Positions 1-5,757 of a DNA stretch of 5,757 nt are shown piece by piece; the first letter of the stretch is position 1; each line of letters begins with the position of its first letter. The DNA is from Chloroflexia bacterium (GTDB lineage: Bacteria; Chloroflexota; Chloroflexia; Thermomicrobiales; UBA6265): assembly GCA_013696265.1 (NCBI GenBank), contig JACCYX010000018.1, forward strand, positions 1 to 5,757, read 5' to 3'. The position numbers and the translations under genes were made by a program. Under the pieces are notes generated by a model. It worked only from the letters and a program-made list of their open reading frames with translations, was not told the DNA's origin and did no database searches.

Positions 1-1079
1 CTCAGTCCGCCGACGACGTTGGCGTAGACATCCTGGGCACCCAGCGCCAGCCCAACCCGTTTCTGGAGCACCGCGACGAGAAGCTGGAGACGGCTGGTGT
101 CGAGCCCGTTGGCGCTTCGACGCGGCAGCCCGAAGGATGTTGGGGTCGCCAGCGCCTGGGTTTCGACCAGGATCGGCCGGGTGCCCTCCATCGTGACGGC
201 CACCGTCGATCCCGGCGCGATCTCGGAACGCTCCTCCAGGAAGACTTCCGACGGATTCTGGACCTCGCGCAGGCCGACATCGGCCATTTCGAAGACGCCC
301 ACCTCGTCGGTCGAACCGAAGCGATTCTTGACGGCGCGCAGGATCCGGAATTGGTGGAACCGCTCGCCTTCGAGGTAGAGCACGGCGTCGACCATGTGCT
401 CCAGCACCCGGGGACCGGCAATCGTGCCTTCCTTGGTGACATGCCCAATCACGAACACCGGGATGTTGCGCGGCTTCGCCCACTGCATCAAGCGGCTGGT
501 GCATTCCCGCACTTGTGAGACGCTCCCGGCCGCCGACGTGATGTCTTCGAGCATCACGGTCTGGATCGAATCGATCACCACCATCGCGGGCGTGATCCCT
601 TCCATCGACCCGAGGATCGTGTCGAGGTTGGTTTCGGAGAGGATCAGGATGTGGTCGGTCCGGACCCGGAGCCGGTCGGAGCGCAGCTTGATCTGCTGCG
701 CGGATTCCTCAGCCGAGACGTAGACGACGGGATGCGCATCGTCGCCGAGCAAACCGGCCGCCTGCAGGATCAGGGTCGACTTGCCGATCCCCGGATCACC
801 GCCGACCAGTACCAGCGAGCCCTTGACCAGGCCGCCGCCAAGCACCCGGTTCAGTTCGCCGATCGGGACAGGCACGCGCTCCTCGCCGTCGAACGACACG
901 GAACCAAGCGGCTGAAGCTCCGTTCGCGTGCGTTGCCGAATGGCACTCCCGGGCGAGGACCGTTCCTCGATCGTTTCGACCATTGAGTGCCATTCGCCGC
1001 AGCCGGGGCACTTCCCAAGATAGGCCGGGCTGATCGTTCCGCATTGCTGGCACACCCACGATGTACGCGCCTTGGGCAT
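1..1079 (-). CDS. radA: DNA repair protein RadA (Sms), 3' end cut by window edge
   Basis: RadA is a cytosolic RecA-like ATPase with DnaB-like helicase activity that promotes branch migration of recombination intermediates during DNA repair. I translated the frame by hand from the ATG at 1079-1077: 359 codons stay open to the window edge, ending NVVGGL. Residues 10-27 form a four-cysteine zinc finger (CxxC at 10/13 and CPGC at 24/27). Walker A is GGDPGIGKST at 93-102, the VVID Walker B-like strand is at 167-170, and the RadA-specific KNRFG motif is at 251-255. From about residue 275 the inactive Lon-protease-like domain begins (GTRPILVETQAL at 299-310). RadA is usually about 450-460 residues, so roughly 100 C-terminal residues lie beyond base 1. 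The start is supported by the zinc finger's position and a weak purine-rich site upstream. clpC lies upstream on the same strand, but a terminator and repeats intervene, so radA probably has its own promoter. No missing key residues or frameshift were seen. Confidence 0.96.
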   Translation of the reverse strand, partial: MPKARTSWVCQQCGTISPAYLGKCPGCGEWHSMVETIEERSSPGSAIRQRTRTELQPLGSVSFDGEERVPVPIGELNRVLGGGLVKGSLVLVGGDPGIGKSTLILQAAGLLGDDAHPVVYVSAEESAQQIKLRSDRLRVRTDHILILSETNLDTILGSMEGITPAMVVIDSIQTVMLEDITSAAGSVSQVRECTSRLMQWAKPRNIPVFVIGHVTKEGTIAGPRVLEHMVDAVLYLEGERFHQFRILRAVKNRFGSTDEVGVFEMADVGLREVQNPSEVFLEERSEIAPGSTVAVTMEGTRPILVETQALATPTSFGLPRRSANGLDTSRLQLLVAVLQKRVGLALGAQDVYANVVGGL

Positions 1080-1085
1080 CGTTGT

Positions 1086-1092
1086 TCCCTTT
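1086..1092 (-). promoter_or_regulatory. Probable ribosome binding site of radA
   Basis: On the minus strand AAAGGGA lies 6 bases before the radA ATG (bases 1080-1085 intervene). It is only a partial match to the Shine-Dalgarno consensus. It supports the start at 1079 because no other in-frame start nearby would keep the zinc finger intact. I found no persuasive -35/-10 pair in the 83 bases between this gene and the repeat element upstream. Confidence 0.4.
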
Positions 1093-1162
1093 CATCCGGA
1101 TTACAGGGCAATGGATTGACGTAGGGTACGGCACGCCCACCGGCTGGAATACGTACATTGTG

Positions 1163-1205
1163 GTAGGGCTGCGGCAGCGAAGCGATGCTTGCTCCGCCCG
1201 TTTTC
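1163..1205 (+). repeat. Left terminal inverted repeat of the MITE-like element
   Basis: This 43-base arm runs from GTAGGGC to CGTTTTC and is complementary to 1303-1345 except at three positions. The match stops sharply at both ends: the bases just outside (1162 and 1346) do not pair, and inside the arm complementarity is lost after 1205. Confidence 0.85.
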
Positions 1206-1302
1206 ACGATGGCACAGTCTTCCGTAGCTGATCGACTCCGGGAGGTTCCAACACCAGAGAATTGCAAGCTGGCGATTTGCAGAATGGTTGCTTGGTATTC
1301 CC

Positions 1303-1345
1303 GAACACGGACGGAGCAAGCATCGCTTCGCTGCCGCAACCCTAC
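1303..1345 (-). repeat. Right terminal inverted repeat of the MITE-like element
   Basis: This is the partner of the arm at 1163-1205, reading GTAGGGTTGCGG from base 1345 downward on the minus strand. Two of its three differences from the left arm are C/T transitions. Its outer end lies 10 bases from the terminator hairpin of clpC, so the terminator's T-rich tail runs right up to the element boundary. Confidence 0.85.
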
Positions 1346-1355
1346 GCAAAATACA

Positions 1356-1387
1356 AAGGGTGTGGGTGTCAGCGCACCCACACCCTT
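1356..1387 (-). terminator. Rho-independent terminator downstream of clpC
   Basis: A perfect 13-bp stem (AAGGGTGTGGGTG at 1356-1368 with its complement at 1375-1387) encloses a 6-base loop (1369-1374). On the minus strand the stem is followed by TGTATTTTG, a reasonable U-rich tail. It lies 195 bases beyond the clpC stop codon because another repeat element intervenes. The plus-strand side is followed by CTTGACATC and is a weaker terminator in that direction. It should uncouple radA from clpC transcription. Confidence 0.75.
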
Positions 1388-1467
1388 CTTGACATCGCGT
1401 TCCCTGGGCGGCGAACCCGGATCATCCATGAATCGTCACGGCATGGATCGCCATTGTCCGGCATCCA
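1388..1467. other. Intergenic spacer without a recognised feature
   Basis: These 80 bases lie between the terminator hairpin and the nested palindromic element. I see only a short inverted pair, ATCCATG and CATGGAT, separated by 11 bases, and an isolated plus-strand TTGACA with no matching -10 box at a suitable distance. No gene or RNA could be supported. Confidence 0.5.
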
Positions 1468-1552
1468 GGTAGGGGAGGACCTTGTGTCCTCCCGCCTGAA
1501 TTGCCGGCCTCGCGGGAGGACACAAGGTCGGCCCCGCTGGATATCCCCTACC
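1468..1552. repeat. Nested palindromic intergenic repeat, 85 bp
   Basis: A perfect 18-bp inverted repeat (1478-1495 and 1512-1529, GACCTTGTGTCCTCCCGC and its complement) surrounds a 16-base spacer. Outside it lies a second 9-bp pair, GGTAGGGGA at 1468-1476 and TCCCCTACC at 1544-1552. The right side carries 14 bases between the two layers where the left has one. The left arm also folds on itself (GGGAGGAC at 1473-1480 with GTCCTCCC at 1486-1493, 5-base loop), and the right arm can pair GCGGG at 1512-1516 with CCCGC at 1533-1537. One long hairpin or two short ones are therefore possible. No T-run follows on the minus strand, so it is unlikely to be an intrinsic terminator. It resembles dispersed palindromic or MITE-like repeats of GC-rich genomes; mobility is inferred only. 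Confidence 0.7.
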
Positions 1553-1581
1553 AAGAACCCAACCGTCACGACTGATCCGGC

Positions 1582-4035
<2,454 letters not shown>

Positions 4036-4220
4036 CCGGGCTCCCCCATTCTCGATGAAAACGCAGTCACAGCGTGTGGAGCCGTTCCCATCCTTACTGG
4101 TGCTGACATACGTTATACGACTTCCGGGTCGTGCCTGGACGCCTTGTACCCAATTGTGCGATGGAGCGCGGCTTTGTGCTACTCCCCAAACCTACTATGC
4201 ACGACATATTCATGGAACGC
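4036..4220 (-). promoter_or_regulatory. clpC leader region expected to contain its promoter
   Basis: The interval between the S1-gene terminator and clpC is the only place for a dedicated clpC promoter. The best -10-like match on the minus strand is TATAAC at 4117-4112, which would give a leader of about 70 bases, but no TTGACA-like box stands 15-19 bases upstream of it. I looked for tandem GGTCAAA half-sites (CtsR) and for the CIRCE inverted repeat (HrcA) and saw neither. A plus-strand direct repeat, ATACG-TT-ATACG at 4109-4120, overlaps the TATAAC and is noted without assigned function. Confidence 0.35.
4041..4047 (-). promoter_or_regulatory. Ribosome binding site of clpC
   Basis: GGGGGAG lies on the minus strand with a 5-base spacer (4036-4040) to the ATG at 4035-4033. 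The purine-rich core and spacing are good and fix the clpC start. Confidence 0.65.
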
Positions 4221-4258
4221 CAAGAGCGGCGGGTGCGTTTCGCCACCCGCCGCTCTTG
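4221..4258 (-). terminator. Terminator hairpin downstream of the S1-domain gene
   Basis: A perfect 15-bp GC-rich stem (CAAGAGCGGCGGGTG at 4221-4235 with its complement at 4244-4258) has an 8-base loop and begins 32 bases past the S1-gene stop. On the minus strand it is followed by GCGTTCC, so the U-tract is poor. On the plus strand the tail TTCACATTCTG is not much better. The strength of the stem and its place between two same-strand genes argue for termination or RNA 3'-end protection. Confidence 0.68.
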
Positions 4259-4290
4259 TTCACATTCTGTGTTGTGTGTCCACCGAGACG

Positions 4291-5757
4291 TTATTCCTTG
4301 GTCGCTTCCGGTTCTTCGACCGGGACGCCATCGGTGGCTTCAACTTCGGGATCGACCACGTCATCGGTCCCGGAAGTCGCCGATGGAGATTCCTCCTCGT
4401 CGGCCTCAGGCTCAGCGGCGGGTGCATCCTCCGCAACCGCCTCCGCCTCGGCAACGGGGGCGTCCGCTTCCTCGTCAGCCTGGGGGGCGGAATCCACCGC
4501 GGCCACTTCGGCTTCAGCCTCAACCGCTTCCGGCTCGGTCGTTTCAGCCTCGGCCGGTGCGGCGGCGTCAGGAGCTTCCGGCTCCGCCACGGCGGCTTCA
4601 GCCGTCACGGCCTCGGATTCCGTGGACTGATCACCGGACTCCTCGGCGGCCTTCGGCTTGCGAGTTCGTTTCGGCCGGGCTGGCGCGGGCGCCTCGTCGA
4701 CCAGCATCTCTTCGGGAGTGCCGGCCAGGGCGAACGCCATTTCCATGGCCGACATGCCTTCGCCTTCGAACGACTGGGATTCAGACGCTCGCGGCGGGCG
4801 CGGCGTCGACGACCGGGCCTGGCGTCCGGCGGCGGCCGCTTCCTCGGCGCGCTGGCGGCGCTCCTCGAAGGCCGCAACCTGATCGACCACGGTTGGCTGC
4901 GACGGCTCGCGGGTGCTTTCGGTATCGGCCGGCCGGCCGCTGGACGTATCGCCGTCGTCCGAGCGCGGTTCGGCGAACTGACCGGTGAGACCTTCGGCCT
5001 CGAGCGCGTCCTTGATCTTCTGGACCAGGGCGTCACGTTCTTCGAGGATGCCCTCGCCGAACACGCTCGTCAGCTCATCGTCCGGCGTGTCGAGCGCGCG
5101 GCGCAGGCTGAGGCCCATGCGGCGGCGCTGGGGATCGATGCGGATGATGCGGAGCAGGAGTTCCTGTCCCTCGCTGACGACCTGTTTCGGATGCTGGATC
5201 CGCTCGTCGGCCAGCTCGGAGACGTGGATCAGGCCCTCGATGCCGTCCTCGATCCGGGCGAAGGCGCCGAAGTTCGCGAGCTGGGTCACGGTACCGCGCA
5301 CCAGCTTGCCAACCTCGTACGAACTCGCAACCCGGCTCCAGGGCTCGGCCTGGGTCCGCTTGATCGAGAGGGCGATCTTCTTCTCCTGGGCGTTGATGCC
5401 CAGGACGTAGACATCGACCTCCTCGCCGATCTTGAGCAATTCGCTTGGGTGCCGCACGCGGCTCCAGGAAAGCTCGGAGAGGTGGACGAGACCGTCCGCT
5501 CCCCCGATATCGACGAAGGCGCCAAAGTCGCAAATCGAGGAGACGCGGCCCTTACGGACTTCGCCTTCCTTGAGTTCCTCGATCAGCTTCTCCTTCATCA
5601 CGTCGCGGCGTTCCTGGATCGCTTGCCGTTCCGAAAGGATGAGGCGATTCCGGTGCCGGTTGATTTCAATGACCTTGAGCGGGAGCGAAGATCCAATCAG
5701 GCGGGCCATGTCGGCCTGCTTGCTGGATTCATCGCCGCCGCGGATCTCGCTTACCTG
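4291..5757 (-). CDS. rpsA: S1-domain RNA-binding protein, probable 30S ribosomal protein bS1, 5' end cut
   Basis: Proteins of this type bind single-stranded RNA through OB-fold S1 domains and, as bS1, help load mRNA on the 30S subunit. The frame is open to the window edge: 16 codons reading QVSEIRGGDESSKQAD precede the first ATG at 5709. They continue the conserved end of an S1 repeat, so the true start lies outside. Counting from the first visible codon (488 residues): end of one S1 domain at 1-46, then complete S1 domains at about 64-136 (FGAFVDIGGADGLVHLSEL) and 149-221 (FGAFARIEDGIEGLIHVSEL). The tail from 222 is low complexity, with a predicted helix around 290-314, a short hydrophobic patch at 335-353, a basic RPKRTRKPK at 361-369, and an Ala/Glu/Pro stretch at 372-488 with 41 acidic and one basic residue. 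Partner or regulatory roles of the tail are unknown. The symbol is a family assignment; another S1-repeat protein remains possible. Confidence 0.88.
   Translation of the reverse strand, partial: QVSEIRGGDESSKQADMARLIGSSLPLKVIEINRHRNRLILSERQAIQERRDVMKEKLIEELKEGEVRKGRVSSICDFGAFVDIGGADGLVHLSELSWSRVRHPSELLKIGEEVDVYVLGINAQEKKIALSIKRTQAEPWSRVASSYEVGKLVRGTVTQLANFGAFARIEDGIEGLIHVSELADERIQHPKQVVSEGQELLLRIIRIDPQRRRMGLSLRRALDTPDDELTSVFGEGILEERDALVQKIKDALEAEGLTGQFAEPRSDDGDTSSGRPADTESTREPSQPTVVDQVAAFEERRQRAEEAAAAGRQARSSTPRPPRASESQSFEGEGMSAMEMAFALAGTPEEMLVDEAPAPARPKRTRKPKAAEESGDQSTESEAVTAEAAVAEPEAPDAAAPAEAETTEPEAVEAEAEVAAVDSAPQADEEADAPVAEAEAVAEDAPAAEPEADEEESPSATSGTDDVVDPEVEATDGVPVEEPEATKE

Larger units (their letters stand above)
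1163..1345. mobile_element. MITE-like element with 43-bp terminal inverted repeats
   Basis: The left arm (1163-1205) and right arm (1303-1345) are inverted repeats matching at 40 of 43 positions; the mismatches are arm positions 7, 36 and 40. The arms start GTAGGG and contain GCGGCAGCGAAGCGATGCTT. Between them lie 97 bases with no credible reading frame. The size (183 bp), long terminal repeats, lack of a transposase and intergenic position fit a non-autonomous miniature transposable element. A TA dinucleotide sits one base inside each end (1164-1165 and 1343-1344), as expected for a TA-targeting family such as IS630/Tc1-mariner, but no longer target duplication is visible. The element lies between the clpC terminator and radA, and its left end is 84 bases from the radA start. 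The inverted repeat is seen directly; mobility is inferred. A non-mobile repeat family or a structured RNA are alternatives. Confidence 0.72.

Noticed and set aside
851..1429. Minus-strand open frame (192 codons) overlapping the radA start and the intergenic repeats
   Set aside because: It runs through the terminator hairpin, the whole MITE-like element and out of frame into radA; no protein family is recognisable.
1478..1529. The 18-bp hairpin just after clpC as its terminator
   Set aside because: No T-run follows the stem on the minus strand (the next bases are CTCCCCTACC), and the outer inverted layer identifies it better as a repeat element.
1163..1552. CRISPR array or phage attachment sites in the repeat-rich gap
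   Set aside because: The repeats are inverted and of two unrelated kinds, not regularly spaced direct repeats, and no integrase or cas gene is present.
4112..4117. TATAAC as a clpC -10 box
   Set aside because: No acceptable -35 box lies 15-19 bases upstream (the best candidate is GTCCAG), so I did not list it as a separate promoter.
4036..4220. CtsR or HrcA (CIRCE) operator upstream of clpC
   Set aside because: Neither tandem GGTCAAA-like half-sites nor the TTAGCACTC/GAGTGCTAA pair could be found on either strand.
4131..4988. Plus-strand open frame (285 codons) opposite the S1 tail
   Set aside because: The product is Arg/Pro-rich low complexity, the mirror of the Ala/Glu codons in the S1 tail, and it crosses the terminator and intergenic gap.
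5707..5709. ATG at 5709 as the start of the S1 gene
   Set aside because: The 16 upstream codons to the window edge are open and continue a conserved S1-domain sequence, so this is an internal methionine.

Overview
This window is a stretch of housekeeping chromosome from a high-GC bacterium. Three protein genes all lie on the minus strand. In transcription order (right to left) they are an S1-domain RNA-binding protein resembling ribosomal protein bS1 (5757 to 4291, 5' end outside the window), the AAA+ unfoldase ClpC (4035 to 1582, complete), and the DNA repair/recombination ATPase RadA (1079 to 1, 3' end outside the window). The ClpC sequence style, the multi-S1 protein with a long Ala/Glu/Pro tail, the GC-rich codon use and the gene order together suggest a member of the Chloroflexota, perhaps Thermomicrobia-like. 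That placement is an inference from remembered family resemblance; no search was run.

Layout: 4294-5757 encodes the S1 protein, with part of one S1 domain, two complete S1 domains and a tail of about 267 residues that ends strongly acidic. A 15-bp GC-rich hairpin (4221-4258) follows it. The 255-base gap 4036-4290 should hold the clpC promoter and carries a clear ribosome binding site, but I could not find a convincing promoter or a CtsR or CIRCE operator there. clpC is intact with all its ATPase motifs. The gap 1080-1581 (about 500 bases) between clpC and radA is the least ordinary part. It contains an 85-bp nested palindromic element (1468-1552), a strong minus-strand terminator (1356-1387) and a 183-bp MITE-like element with 43-bp imperfect terminal inverted repeats (1163-1345). 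An 83-base radA leader follows. Both repeat elements begin with GTAGGG and end with CCCTAC.

The proteins are core functions: translation, regulated proteolysis and recombination repair. In many Gram-positive bacteria clpC and radA sit in one stress operon with ctsR, mcsA and mcsB. Here the clpC-radA order is kept, but a terminator and two repeats separate the genes, and no mcsA or mcsB lies between the S1 gene and clpC. I see no undescribed multi-gene system. The items most worth a second look are the two repeat elements and the S1 protein tail.
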